This document shows, in pieces, positions 18,909 to 28,055 of a DNA stretch of 64,000 nucleotides. The translations under genes were made by a program, and so were the position numbers. The stretch is from Chryseosolibacter sp036402075. Lineage in GTDB: Bacteria; Bacteroidota; Bacteroidia; Cytophagales; Cyclobacteriaceae. Positions within the stretch are counted from its first letter, which is position 1. Each line of letters starts with the position of its first letter. The notes beneath the pieces are model-generated. The model saw only the letters and a program-made list of their open reading frames with translations, had not been told where the DNA came from and did no database searches. The stretch spans positions 1-64,000 of the forward strand of contig DASWTP010000064.1 of NCBI GenBank assembly GCA_036402075.1. The letters run 5' to 3'.

Positions 18909-20126
18909 ATGGCACGCAGGTATGCAGATCTTCCTTTACACTATGGCAAGGTGCCCCCATGGCTTGCCGAGCGAATGACCCTTCTGGGAGGCGCGATCAC
19001 CGAGAGTATTATCATCGATTACGGAAAGAGCGAGGTGCTCAAGCGCCTGAGTGATCCGCTGTGGTTTCAGGCGTTCGGCTGTGTGCTGGGCATGGACTGG
19101 CATTCCTCGGGCATCACAACTTCGGTGATGGGCGCATTAAAGCGTGCAATAAATACCCGCTCGAAAGAGCTCGGCATATTCATCTGTGGAGGTCGTGGAA
19201 AGCATTCTCGTAAAACGCCTGACGAGCTGGTTCAGATTTCAAACCTCACCGGCCTGGATGGTGAATCACTTGTGCGTTCAAGTAAGCTTGCTGCAAAAGT
19301 CGACAACACTGCAATTCAAGACGGCTTTCAGCTGTACCTTCACAATTTTATTCTTACCAGTGATGGAGAGTGGGCTATTGTGCAGCAAGGGATGAACGAT
19401 GCTTCCGGCATGGCAAGGCGTTATCACTGGCATTCGACACAATTTCAATCTTACCTTGATTCGCCTCATGCTGGCGTAACTGGTGAGAACCAGGGTTTGA
19501 TTCTTAACCTGGCTGACACGCAAGCCGGGGCGACACGCCATGGAATTCTTTCCGTAACAAAAGAGAATCCTGATCGGATGTTAGGCGAGATCAGAAAGAT
19601 TGTAATGCCCCGTCATCATGAAGTGTTGGAGTCTGACATAAACATGAAACGTCTTGGAGCAGTGCTGACCCTTGCCCACGATCGAGACGTTCAGGATTTT
19701 GAGTCTCTTTTGTTGCTGGAGGGCGCAGGTCCTCGAACCATCCAGTCACTTACGTTGGTAAGCGAAGTAATTCATGGCACACCATCCAGGTTCACAGACC
19801 CCGCGCGTTTTTCTTTTGCTCATGGTGGTAAAGACGGACATCCGTTTCCGGTTCCACTGAAGGTGTATGACGAAACGATCGCTACGCTAAAAAGCGCGGT
19901 CGAAAAAGCAAGGCTTGGCAACTCCGATAAACAACATGCAATCCGTCAGCTTTCTGTAATGGCGCTAAAGATCGAAAAGGATTTTCAGCCTCGACCTTTT
20001 TTTGAAGAAGTGCTTCAGAAAGAGCGGGAAGAATCTCACAGGCATGGCGGCATGACGGTCTTCGGAAAAGCGCTTCCACCAAAACACAAAAAGCCCCGGG
20101 CATCGGATCAGCTTAAGCTGTTTTAG
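18909..20126 (+). CDS. DUF763 family protein
   Basis: The 405-residue protein matches the DUF763 family, found in archaea and scattered bacteria and without an established biochemical role. Characteristic stretches include the N-terminal LPLHYGKVPPWL, the CGGRGKHSRKTPDEL segment near 95-110 and the LNLADTQAGATRHGI segment near 195-215. The C-terminus is basic and ends with a KPRASDQLKLF tail. No signal peptide or membrane segment is visible. It follows alkC closely on the same strand and converges with the next gene with a 3-base gap, so it is last in its unit. A DNA-related function is inferred only from this neighbour. Confidence 0.8.
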   Translation: MARRYADLPLHYGKVPPWLAERMTLLGGAITESIIIDYGKSEVLKRLSDPLWFQAFGCVLGMDWHSSGITTSVMGALKRAINTRSKELGIFICGGRGKHSRKTPDELVQISNLTGLDGESLVRSSKLAAKVDNTAIQDGFQLYLHNFILTSDGEWAIVQQGMNDASGMARRYHWHSTQFQSYLDSPHAGVTGENQGLILNLADTQAGATRHGILSVTKENPDRMLGEIRKIVMPRHHEVLESDINMKRLGAVLTLAHDRDVQDFESLLLLEGAGPRTIQSLTLVSEVIHGTPSRFTDPARFSFAHGGKDGHPFPVPLKVYDETIATLKSAVEKARLGNSDKQHAIRQLSVMALKIEKDFQPRPFFEEVLQKEREESHRHGGMTVFGKALPPKHKKPRASDQLKLF

Positions 20127-20129
20127 TCA

Positions 20130-21182
20130 CTATTCGAAAATCATGACTTCCCCCTGCTTTAACGTCACGAAATTCGCGGGACTCACATTGTGCTTTTTCA
20201 GGGCGCTTGTCAGATCATTAACAGGATCGTTGTACCCCTCATCCGCCAACGGAAATGTTCCGAAGTGGATGCCAATACTTTGCTTCGACTTTAAGTCCAG
20301 GTGTACCTTCACTGCATCATCAGGTGATGTATGAACAGGTGACATAAACCAGTACGGTTTGTATGCTCCGATCGGCACAAGTGAAACCCTGACCGGCCCC
20401 GACCTCTGCCCGATTTCTTTAAACAGTGTGGGGTGATAGCCTGTGTCGCCCGCGAAATAAATGGACCCTTTCGAAGTCTTAATCATATAGCCGCACCAAA
20501 GGGTTGCATCGCGATCGAACAAACCGCGACCTGAAAAATGTTGTGCGGGAACGGCTGTGATAGTAACCGAATCTGACACCGGCACCGCCTCCCACCAATC
20601 CACGTCTGTGACATTGGTAATGCTTTCATTTTCAAGAAGCGCTTTAACACCGAGCGGAGTTATAAATTTCGGATGATGACCCCCAAAGATTGTCCGGAGC
20701 GTTGGAAGGTCAAGATGATCGTAGTGGTTGTGGCTGATGATTACCGCATCGATCCTCGGCAGGTCTTCGAATTTAATTCCCGGAAGTCGCATGCGCTTTG
20801 GCCCCGCGAACGTCAGTGGGCTTGCACGAAGACTGTAGATCGGATCGGTGAGAATATTTAAACCATCGACCTGGATCAGAAAGGTGGAGTGATTGATGAA
20901 TGTGATTCGGATATTTTCCTTTTCATGCGCTAGCGGATGCGCACCATAAGCCGGAGTCATATCTTCGGTCCACGCGCCTCGTTCACGATTTGTCATCCAC
21001 TTGACCACACTACCAAAGCCCGCAGGTTTCTCGGCACCTGGGGTAAAAAACTTTTGCCCGTCAAAATGTTCTGACGCCTTACCCTGATACTTCGGTCCGG
21101 AGAATAAAGCACCGGAAATCAAAACAACGGCAACCGTGATTACCAGGAAACTCAGAACAATAAGCATAATGCGTTTGAACAT
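20130..21182 (-). CDS. Membrane-anchored MBL-fold metallohydrolase (UlaG/NAPE-PLD-like)
   Basis: The 350-residue product has one N-terminal membrane segment (about 5-27) and a metallo-beta-lactamase fold. The metal-binding motif HNHYDH lies at 151-156, followed by FAGDTGYH and a distal GIHFGTF. Family members hydrolyse phosphoesters, lactones or N-acyl phospholipids, and the order of motifs resembles UlaG/NAPE-PLD-type enzymes. The start at 21182 is chosen because an intrinsic terminator for the upstream gene lies at 21193-21220, inside any longer reading. The active site would face the periplasm. Confidence 0.85.
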   Translation of the reverse strand: MFKRIMLIVLSFLVITVAVVLISGALFSGPKYQGKASEHFDGQKFFTPGAEKPAGFGSVVKWMTNRERGAWTEDMTPAYGAHPLAHEKENIRITFINHSTFLIQVDGLNILTDPIYSLRASPLTFAGPKRMRLPGIKFEDLPRIDAVIISHNHYDHLDLPTLRTIFGGHHPKFITPLGVKALLENESITNVTDVDWWEAVPVSDSVTITAVPAQHFSGRGLFDRDATLWCGYMIKTSKGSIYFAGDTGYHPTLFKEIGQRSGPVRVSLVPIGAYKPYWFMSPVHTSPDDAVKVHLDLKSKQSIGIHFGTFPLADEGYNDPVNDLTSALKKHNVSPANFVTLKQGEVMIFE

Positions 21183-21192
21183 GGGTGAAATG

Positions 21193-21220
21193 AAAAAGGA
21201 GTCTAACCAGACTCCTTTTA
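21193..21220 (-). terminator. Rho-independent terminator
   Basis: An 11-bp perfect stem pairs 21194-21204 (AAAAGGAGTCT) with 21209-21219 around a 4-base loop. On the minus strand the 3' arm ends in a T-run. It ends the 21241-21837 gene and separates it from the MBL-fold gene. Confidence 0.85.
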
Positions 21221-21240
21221 TGATCGAATGTACCAATAAT

Positions 21241-21837
21241 TTATTGTACCATTTTTGCGATCTGCGAGACCGGAATGGTGTTGGCTATCTTAATTACCTC
21301 GGCTTCGGTACTGTTCGGCACCACAAGGGTAAGCAAACTCGAATTCAACGGGATTTGAAGTGTATAGTCGGTTTTGTTCGTTTCGCTATCCACCGACTTT
21401 TGCAGCATTCCTTTGTAGCCGTCTACCTTGATGACCTTCTGCGTACCATCACCCGAATTTCCCATAAATGGCAGCTGCAGGATTGCATTCAGTGAGGCGA
21501 CCAATGGCGAATTCCCCATAATGTCGATGTTACTGATTTTGTCACCGGTGCCGTAATCACGGTGAATCATAACGCCCGCGAGGCCCGAATTAGCCGTAAC
21601 GTTGTCTGATTTAGTATTAGCAGGCATTGCCTCCAGTTTTGCCGGGAGTAGTTTCAAGACCTCACGGCCAAGCGCGATGTCAATCTCCGTGATCATCTGC
21701 TGCATGGCAAAGCGCGCGTTTTCAAGATCACCAGCGGAATAGGATGACTTAGCGGTTGCAAGATTTTTTGCAAAATCCTGGGCGGAAGCGCTTATGATTC
21801 CAGAACATACAAGGGCCAGTATAAGTAATTTTTTCAT
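21241..21837 (-). CDS. Secreted protein, paralogue of its upstream neighbour
   Basis: The 198-residue product begins with a signal peptide ending near SASAQ (residue 20). The ATG at 21837 is chosen because it gives this signal and lies just after the upstream gene. The mature region (ENARFAMQQMITEIDIALGREVLKLLP and following, written here in outline) aligns along its whole length with the C-terminal ~190 residues of the next gene upstream, including the ARxAxQQ, GxxVLKxLPxK and KVxGYK positions. It is therefore the product of a tandem duplication. No known domain was recognised; a periplasmic or surface location is likely. Confidence 0.7.
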   Translation of the reverse strand: MKKLLILALVCSGIISASAQDFAKNLATAKSSYSAGDLENARFAMQQMITEIDIALGREVLKLLPAKLEAMPANTKSDNVTANSGLAGVMIHRDYGTGDKISNIDIMGNSPLVASLNAILQLPFMGNSGDGTQKVIKVDGYKGMLQKSVDSETNKTDYTLQIPLNSSLLTLVVPNSTEAEVIKIANTIPVSQIAKMVQ

Positions 21838-21862
21838 GTTGCTTTCAGGGTTAAAGGTTGCA

Positions 21863-22666
21863 CTATTTTTCACCGAGCATTTTTTTGATCCCATCAATGT
21901 CAAATGCATTGGCAGCACTCATAACTTCCTGCTCAGAAGCATAATTGATCCCCTCCCACACAATCAGCGATGTTTGCCCCAGTGGAACGCTTAGCTTATA
22001 ACCAGCGCTCTCATCGTATTCAATTATCGCCTTATAGCCTTTTACTTTTGTTTGTTTCCAATTTTGCTGACCTCCCGTTTGCTGCGCATAACCACCGTTG
22101 GCCATATACATGTTTACGGCCGACATCATTGCAGAATTATTAGCGATCGTTGCCTTGAGCTGCTTGTCGTCAAGCTGGTATACGCGCGCAATCGTTAGTC
22201 CTGCCCAGCCATAGCCCGTGCTTGTCACCTGATCCTCTTCCGCAATCATAGGGAGTGAGCTTACTTTCTCCGGCAACGACTTCAAAACTTTTTGACCGAT
22301 TTCCATTTCCACGCCAAGCATAGCCTGCTGCACGGCATAGCGAGCTTCACCATAGTTACCTGCTTTGTACGATGTTTCTGCATCGTCAAGATTTTGATTT
22401 ACGTCAGGCGGGGTTGAAACCAGACCGCCACCGCCTTTGTTTGTTGGCTTGTTGCCATGTGTTGTTCCCGATGATGTAGAGGAATTGTCTTCGGTTGATG
22501 ACCCGGAGCTGGACGAATTGTCGACACCGGTTTTGTCTTCAGCTTTTTTTTCGAGCGCTTTTTCTGCTGCCTGTGAAGCCTTTTGTTTGAGCTTCCCAAC
22601 AAGGCCCTGGGCGTTTGCGTGTGCGCAGAAAAGCACAACGCAGCCGGCTAGAATAATTTTTTTCAT
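21863..22666 (-). CDS. Secreted protein with low-complexity linker, paralogue of its downstream neighbour
   Basis: The 267-residue product has a signal peptide ending near ANAQ (residue 20), a Lys/Ala-rich helical piece (about 21-50), a Ser/Thr/Gly-rich linker (about 50-90), then a globular region. That region matches the downstream gene (ARYAVQQ, GQKVLKSLPEK, KVKGYKA). The linker is absent from the paralogue, so the two differ in how the shared domain is tethered. No family could be named. The genes are 25 bases apart and probably cotranscribed. Confidence 0.7.
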   Translation of the reverse strand: MKKIILAGCVVLFCAHANAQGLVGKLKQKASQAAEKALEKKAEDKTGVDNSSSSGSSTEDNSSTSSGTTHGNKPTNKGGGGLVSTPPDVNQNLDDAETSYKAGNYGEARYAVQQAMLGVEMEIGQKVLKSLPEKVSSLPMIAEEDQVTSTGYGWAGLTIARVYQLDDKQLKATIANNSAMMSAVNMYMANGGYAQQTGGQQNWKQTKVKGYKAIIEYDESAGYKLSVPLGQTSLIVWEGINYASEQEVMSAANAFDIDGIKKMLGEK

Positions 22667-22681
22667 AAATGAGGGGGATAA

Positions 22682-22706
22682 CGAAAACCAAAGTTAAAGG
22701 TTTTCG
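22682..22706. repeat. 8-bp perfect inverted repeat upstream of the paralogue pair
   Basis: CGAAAACC (22682-22689) pairs with GGTTTTCG (22699-22706) around a 9-base loop, 16-40 bases upstream of the ATG at 22666. It could be an operator, or the terminator of the preceding minus-strand lipoprotein gene. Confidence 0.5.
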
Positions 22707-22763
22707 AAATGCCGCGGATTTCATATAAGGAAAACCAATAGGCTTGTCGTTGCCGAGGAAGGA

Positions 22764-23468
22764 TTAATTAGCCGCGCTTAGCGTAAGGTAAATCTTGCTG
22801 TAGTAGAGCGTAGTTTTTCCGGAGGAGCCTGAATCCGTTCCTACGATGAGCCAGATTTCTCCCCGACTGTTGGACTTCACGCGAAACGGGGAGTTCATAT
22901 TTGTAGAGTTTGTGCGGTTGATTTGTGTGTACGACCCTGAGGGAACGGAAAGATTCCCGATCGCAATCATGTCGTTTCCGCTTTCATCCAGAGACCCTTT
23001 GTCGATGTTCATGATGTATCGGTTGCGATCAATCAATGACTTCGGCTCAATTGCCGTTGCTCCAACTTTCAGAAACACATTTTCACCTGCGGCCACGGTT
23101 CCGGTTAGGCCCTGTTGCGCGTCCGAGAACAGGCTGACGTTGAATGTCAATGTATACACCGTGTTTGGGCTTAATCCTTCGAGCTTACGTTTGATGTACA
23201 TGAAGAGCTCGGTGCTTCTGTTATTGCCGGACAGCATAATCGAATTGCTGCCACCCGGTTCAGGCTGATAGGCGTATTTAAGTTCGTAATAGGTTGAATC
23301 ATCCACCCCGGTAGGGTATTCAGCAAACCCGTGTTGCCAACCATGCTGGCTTTGAGAGAAATCGAAATTTTCGGAAAAAATCGTAATTCCAGACGAATCG
23401 GGATCGGCCATACAGCCGGCCAAACCAAGAAAAACACTAAAAATCAAGAACCGCAACATCGCTTTCAT
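22764..23468 (-). CDS. Lipoprotein of unknown function
   Basis: The 234-residue product starts with a lipoprotein signal whose lipobox is GLAGC (Cys19). The ATG at 23468 is chosen because it puts the lipobox at the usual distance. The mature part reads as a beta-sandwich resembling carbohydrate-binding or discoidin-like modules, for example the ending with GKTTLYYSKIYLTL and the phrase LTFNVSLFSD, but no family is certain. Lipidation suggests anchoring to the outer membrane. It precedes the paralogue pair on the same strand. Confidence 0.7.
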   Translation of the reverse strand: MKAMLRFLIFSVFLGLAGCMADPDSSGITIFSENFDFSQSQHGWQHGFAEYPTGVDDSTYYELKYAYQPEPGGSNSIMLSGNNRSTELFMYIKRKLEGLSPNTVYTLTFNVSLFSDAQQGLTGTVAAGENVFLKVGATAIEPKSLIDRNRYIMNIDKGSLDESGNDMIAIGNLSVPSGSYTQINRTNSTNMNSPFRVKSNSRGEIWLIVGTDSGSSGKTTLYYSKIYLTLSAAN

Positions 23469-23643
23469 AAAGCTCTCTATCGGATAAATAGACACGAATC
23501 GGCCGGTAAAGGTTGTTACCCCGGTAAAATTTGTTGATTTACCTCAATAAAAACACATTTTACACTAATTTTTCTACACTTCCGTCTACTTCCATGAACC
23601 GCGCGAACTAAGCAAACGTTCAACCTACCGTAAACATTCGCCT

Positions 23644-26019
23644 ATGCACATTTCTACCCACAGCAGACAGTTCCCGTTCAAGTCGGTTCTAAGCCTAAGG
23701 TTGTTAATTGAGTATTGGGAACAGGCGATTAAAACCGGTGCCGTTCCGGCTTTCGTCAGCGGTCTCTTAGACGAGATTAAGCGCGCACCGGAACTTGCCC
23801 GACCAATTGAGGACCTTTCAATCCTCGAAAAACACAGGGACCTTGTCAATTTTCTTATGACGGCCGCCATTCCATCCGCCCATCAGGACGTAGATCTGGC
23901 CGCTGCCACCGTTCCATTCCAATTTAAGTCTTTCTTTTCGACAACCGCCTTTGACAAGACCCTTTCATTCGAAAAAATTGAACGCAGCGCTAAAGTAAAT
24001 ATTCCTGGCCACGACATGAGCATCGGCAAGACGATTCACGCGTGTCTGCTCATCCTGCAAAAATACTACGATGTTAATATCAACTTTGACAAGCCTATCC
24101 TGTTTACGATCAGAAATGATGAGACCGGGCTGGACAAAGTATACAAGGTTGAGATCGGTAAGCAGTTTACCGAGATTATTGCGAAAGGGGAGCTGAAGCC
24201 GATCGATCCAAAGATCATTAAATTTCTTACTGAAAAAGTCTACGATATCGACCTGTGGCTGCAATATATCCGACCTGAGGATTTCGAATTTCATGGCTTT
24301 ATGATCTTCCGGATGGTTGATGTCACCGAGCAGGAAATGTTGTCGTCAATCAAATATGACCTTCTCGAAAAGAATGCAGTGACGAAAAAGGAAAACTTCG
24401 CGTCCATTCAACAAAAACTAAGATCGATCTTTGATATGAGCAAGATGCGGCTGGGCCTTGCTTATTTTGATAATAACAACAACATCATTCTCAACACCGG
24501 CCAGGAGGAGGAATGCTGGAAGAGTTTAGTTGATTCAGCCCATCCCGAAACCAACTGTGACTTCCACGGGTCGATATACGAACGCAGCTGGATGGAGAAA
24601 CGATACGTGACCATCGAAAACCTGGAGACCTATCCCTTCCGAAGCAGTATCGAGAATATGCTGCTGGCAAACGGAATAAAGAATATTCTACTTGCTCCGC
24701 TTATTGATGATGGTGAAACCATCGGTATGTTGGAGCTTGCTACGGAGACACCCGGGCTCCTTAATGCAATAAGTGCAAACAAAGTGGAGAATGCATTGCC
24801 GATGTTTACCGCAGCGGTGAAACGTGTTAAGGAAGAAACATCAACAGAGGTGCGCGCAATCATCCAGGAAGAATGCACAAACATTCACCCGACCGTGCAA
24901 TGGAGATTCCTTGAAGCCGGCAACAACCTGCTGACTAAAAGGAGGCGTGGTGAAAAAGCAACCTTCGAAGAGATCAGTTTTAAAGATGTATATCCGCTGT
25001 TTGGCCTGGCCGATGTGCGAAATTCATCGCTTGAGCGAACATCAGCGATCCAGAAAGATCTTCAACAGAACTTAAAACTTGCGAAAGATCTCCTCCTAAA
25101 AATAAATGCGATCAAAAAGCTTCCGCTGCTCGAGGAGGTTATTTTCAGGACCGATTCGCAACTTGAAAAAATCAACAATGGGCTTGCCTCGGGCGATGAG
25201 AGTAACGTGCTTGAGTTTTTGAAGCAGGAGATAAACCCGCTTGTGGATCACTTTGAGTCTGAGCACGAGTTTGAAAAGCTGATTTCCCGGTACCGCCATC
25301 ACCTTGATCCGGTTTTCGGTGTTGTTTACAAGAGACGAAAAGCCTTCGAAGAAAGTCTCTCAGCCATTAATCGAACGATCAGTGGCGTGCTTGATGAGGC
25401 GCAGGTTTCCGCACAAAAAATGTTTCCTCACTACTTCGAGAAGTACCAGACAGACGGCATTGAGTTCACGCTTTATGTCGGAAGCTCACTCACCCAAAAC
25501 CGAAAATTCGATTTGTTCTACCTTAAGAATTTCCGGTTGTGGCAACTCGTGCTTATGACTGAGATCGATAGGCGGATTGACCAGTTGAAACCCAAACTCA
25601 AAACGAGCCTCGACATTACGCAGCTTTTGCTTGTGCACGACCAGCCCTTGTCAATTCGTTTCAGACCAGACGAAAAACAATTCGATGTAGATGGCGCCTA
25701 TGATATCCGTTACGAGATCGTGAAAAAACGAATCGATAAGGCGCTCATAAAAAACACGGGCGAACGCCTTACTCAGCCCGGCAAAATCGCGATTGTATAC
25801 AATCAGGTGAAAGTCGAAGATGAATATTCGCGATACTTTGAGTTCCTGCGGGCGAAAGGATTAATTACCGGGAAGGTGGAGCTGTTGGAACTGGAAGAGC
25901 TTCCTGGTGCTACGGGGTTAAAGGCTATGCGTGTTGAAATAGCGCAACATAAATCATTGCCCCTGCTCGGGAAAGACGAATTGCTGAAAAACATTGCAGA
26001 GGCAATGAGCCTGCAATAG
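23644..26019 (+). CDS. Large GAF-domain protein of unknown function
   Basis: The 791-residue protein has no signal peptide or membrane segment. A GAF-like sensor domain is readable at about 250-395, with GLAYFDNNNNIIL at the first strand and NILLAPLIDDGETIGMLEL at the core strands. The N-terminal ~245 residues and C-terminal ~390 residues show no recognisable catalytic motif: no histidine-kinase boxes, GGDEF, EAL or DNA-binding helix. The C-terminal part is helical and rich in charged residues. GAF domains bind small ligands, so it may be a cytosolic sensor or scaffold. It stands alone on its strand. Confidence 0.75.
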   Translation: MHISTHSRQFPFKSVLSLRLLIEYWEQAIKTGAVPAFVSGLLDEIKRAPELARPIEDLSILEKHRDLVNFLMTAAIPSAHQDVDLAAATVPFQFKSFFSTTAFDKTLSFEKIERSAKVNIPGHDMSIGKTIHACLLILQKYYDVNINFDKPILFTIRNDETGLDKVYKVEIGKQFTEIIAKGELKPIDPKIIKFLTEKVYDIDLWLQYIRPEDFEFHGFMIFRMVDVTEQEMLSSIKYDLLEKNAVTKKENFASIQQKLRSIFDMSKMRLGLAYFDNNNNIILNTGQEEECWKSLVDSAHPETNCDFHGSIYERSWMEKRYVTIENLETYPFRSSIENMLLANGIKNILLAPLIDDGETIGMLELATETPGLLNAISANKVENALPMFTAAVKRVKEETSTEVRAIIQEECTNIHPTVQWRFLEAGNNLLTKRRRGEKATFEEISFKDVYPLFGLADVRNSSLERTSAIQKDLQQNLKLAKDLLLKINAIKKLPLLEEVIFRTDSQLEKINNGLASGDESNVLEFLKQEINPLVDHFESEHEFEKLISRYRHHLDPVFGVVYKRRKAFEESLSAINRTISGVLDEAQVSAQKMFPHYFEKYQTDGIEFTLYVGSSLTQNRKFDLFYLKNFRLWQLVLMTEIDRRIDQLKPKLKTSLDITQLLLVHDQPLSIRFRPDEKQFDVDGAYDIRYEIVKKRIDKALIKNTGERLTQPGKIAIVYNQVKVEDEYSRYFEFLRAKGLITGKVELLELEELPGATGLKAMRVEIAQHKSLPLLGKDELLKNIAEAMSLQ

Positions 26020-26086
26020 GCTGGCCTCCGCTCTACCGATTGTTGCTGTCAGATTAATCTGCTAACTTGAAGAATAACCATTCTTC

Positions 26087-26671
26087 ATGCGACAGCCTGC
26101 CATCCTACTGATTTCAATTGCACTTCTCGGTTGCAAAGAAGTGTCATTCAAAGAACCGCAGCCGAAAGGCAAAAAAGAACTCACCTCGGTTCCAAAAAAT
26201 ATTCAGGGTAGCTATCTCGTCCTGACTGACGAAGGCATTCCATCGAAAGACACAATTGTCATATCAGCGCGGGGTTATCGTTTCGGTTATTTCGACCCAG
26301 AAGAGCGGGCTGCGAAAAACGATGAGTACGAAGAAGGTGTGCTGAGCGACTCTATGATCCTGAAGTCGTATAAGGGTTATTATTTTCTGAGCCTGAAAGA
26401 AAACCCCGAGTGGATTGTCCGTGTGTTGAAAGAGGAAAAAAATGGTGACCTCATCTATATGGCACTGGAGGACAAGAAAATCGAGTTCAATGAATACCTC
26501 GAGAAATTGTCTGGAGAGATTCGCATCGATAGTATGACTACCGAATCGGAAACGCTTTATCAAATTGATCCGGATCCAAATCAATTAGTTGATCTTATCA
26601 AAAAGAAATTCTTTTCTGAAACGCGGTTAATTAAGGTTCGCCCGCAGCAGGCTTCTCGTCAGACGCGATAA
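26087..26671 (+). CDS. Lipoprotein of unknown function
   Basis: The 194-residue product starts with the lipobox ALLGC (Cys16). The mature part contains a small beta-rich domain with a GSYLVLTDEG phrase and no identified family. Its last 41 bases overlap the 3' end of the convergent prsW gene, so the two messages are complementary there. No regulatory signal was seen. Confidence 0.7.
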   Translation: MRQPAILLISIALLGCKEVSFKEPQPKGKKELTSVPKNIQGSYLVLTDEGIPSKDTIVISARGYRFGYFDPEERAAKNDEYEEGVLSDSMILKSYKGYYFLSLKENPEWIVRVLKEEKNGDLIYMALEDKKIEFNEYLEKLSGEIRIDSMTTESETLYQIDPDPNQLVDLIKKKFFSETRLIKVRPQQASRQTR

Positions 26672-27359
26672 CGGGTTCAATGAATGGAGAGGCCTGCTGA
26701 TGCAGACGAATTGCCTTTCGCGACAAGATCAGTCCAACGATGAGTGACACAATTGCGCCCATCCAGATTCCCGTCCATACGCCAGTGGCATCGGCAATGA
26801 ACCAGAAATAGTCATACGCCCCATGGAAGAACGTTGCTCCCATTAGGGCGAAAAGCGAGAAATAGAAGCGGTGAAACTTTCTGAATTTTCCGATGCCGAG
26901 AAAATATCCCATGATAACGCCAAACGTTGCGTGGGCCGGCACTGCGGTGAACATTCTTAGAATTCCGGTCTCGATACCGTAGCTGTACACGTAGATGACA
27001 TTTTCAAAAGTGGCGAAGCCCATGCTTACCATGACTGCGTACACGATTCCATCGAAGGGCTCATTAAAATTTTTGTTCGGATAGAGAATAAACCGAACGA
27101 ACAGAAACTTGCTGAACTCTTCTACCAGCGCCACTTTGAAAAATGCATCGTAAAACTGGTGCAGCACATCGTCATCTTTCAGCGCGAGGAACTTTTCAAG
27201 AGGAAAGCTGATGCCCAGCGTGATAAAGGTGCTGAAAATTCCATAAATAAAGCTCAGGAACAACAACAAAACCGGCTCACGCTCATGTTTATCCTTCAGA
27301 TAAATATAAAGCATAATGGCAAAGCCAGGCGCCAGCGCAATTCCTAAAAGCTCAAACAA
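26631..27359 (-). CDS. prsW: PrsW-family intramembrane metalloprotease
   Basis: PrsW proteins are polytopic membrane proteases related to the CPBP/Abi superfamily. In Bacillus PrsW starts degradation of an anti-sigma factor. The 242-residue product has the family motifs EEFSKF with Glu80-Glu81, the FDGIVYAVMVSMGFATFENV block (103-122, abbreviated), His143 in AHATFG and His179 in FHGAYD, plus about eight hydrophobic segments. No ATG fits the beginning; a TTG at 27359 places the first helix correctly. The C-terminal tail overlaps the convergent lipoprotein gene by 41 bases. The substrate here is unknown. Confidence 0.87.
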   Translation of the reverse strand: MFELLGIALAPGFAIMLYIYLKDKHEREPVLLLFLSFIYGIFSTFITLGISFPLEKFLALKDDDVLHQFYDAFFKVALVEEFSKFLFVRFILYPNKNFNEPFDGIVYAVMVSMGFATFENVIYVYSYGIETGILRMFTAVPAHATFGVIMGYFLGIGKFRKFHRFYFSLFALMGATFFHGAYDYFWFIADATGVWTGIWMGAIVSLIVGLILSRKAIRLHQQASPFIEPVIASDEKPAAGEP

Positions 27360-27377
27360 GACAATGGGGTTAACTTG

Positions 27378-27917
27378 TTATTCAATCTTTTCTTCGACCG
27401 CATCCATTTTTTCATCAGTATACTTTCCTGACGTGGCGTACACAATTTTTCCTTGTGGATCCAGCACGAAGAAATACGGAATATCACGTTTTTCAAAATC
27501 GAGTGCTTCTTTATATGTCTTCAATTCACCCTTGTAGAAAAGAATGTAGGGCAGCAATTGCGGATCGATGTTCTTTAAGGCTTTCTTTTTCGCGGTTCCT
27601 GTAGCTGCCGCGTTTACGCCAGTAAACATGGGCACAAAATATACATTCACATCATAGGTAAAACCGGCCAGCACCCCATTGGTTTTTTGAATGAACTTCT
27701 GGAACACGGGTTGAAACCATGAATTTAACTCATCCTCGGATTTTTTCGAATAAGCCATTCCAATCAGCGTATATTTTCCCGCAACGTCTCCGGGCAGCTT
27801 CACTTTTTTGTCTTCTACAGTTTCTGCTTCCAGGCCTGGAAATGTTTTTCCTATTACCTGCGCCTGGCTCATGTTTACACAAAGGGAGAAAATGGCAACA
27901 ACGAACAAACGGTTCAT
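27378..27917 (-). CDS. Secreted thioredoxin-fold protein lacking CxxC
   Basis: The 179-residue product has a signal peptide ending in MSQAQ (about residue 20) and a thioredoxin/peroxiredoxin-like layout: a TFPGLEAETVEDKKVKLP opening, a TLIGMAYS strand where TlpA-like proteins carry the active-site cysteines, and a closing YFFVLDPQGKIVY strand. Cys residues of the CxxC type are absent from the mature part, so classical redox activity is unlikely. It lies 18 bases upstream of prsW on the same strand. An adaptor or chaperone role is possible. Confidence 0.65.
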   Translation of the reverse strand: MNRLFVVAIFSLCVNMSQAQVIGKTFPGLEAETVEDKKVKLPGDVAGKYTLIGMAYSKKSEDELNSWFQPVFQKFIQKTNGVLAGFTYDVNVYFVPMFTGVNAAATGTAKKKALKNIDPQLLPYILFYKGELKTYKEALDFEKRDIPYFFVLDPQGKIVYATSGKYTDEKMDAVEEKIE

Positions 27918-28055
27918 ACGATGGATTTTAATTTAAGTTATGAAATGGTTGAATCTTTTCGAAGCTAAAGCAACGCGAAAATCAGGGATGTCGCAATTAC
28001 TGTTCCGGAATATGCGGTGATAGGAAGAATTTGGCTTTAGAGCGAAGCTTCGCAA

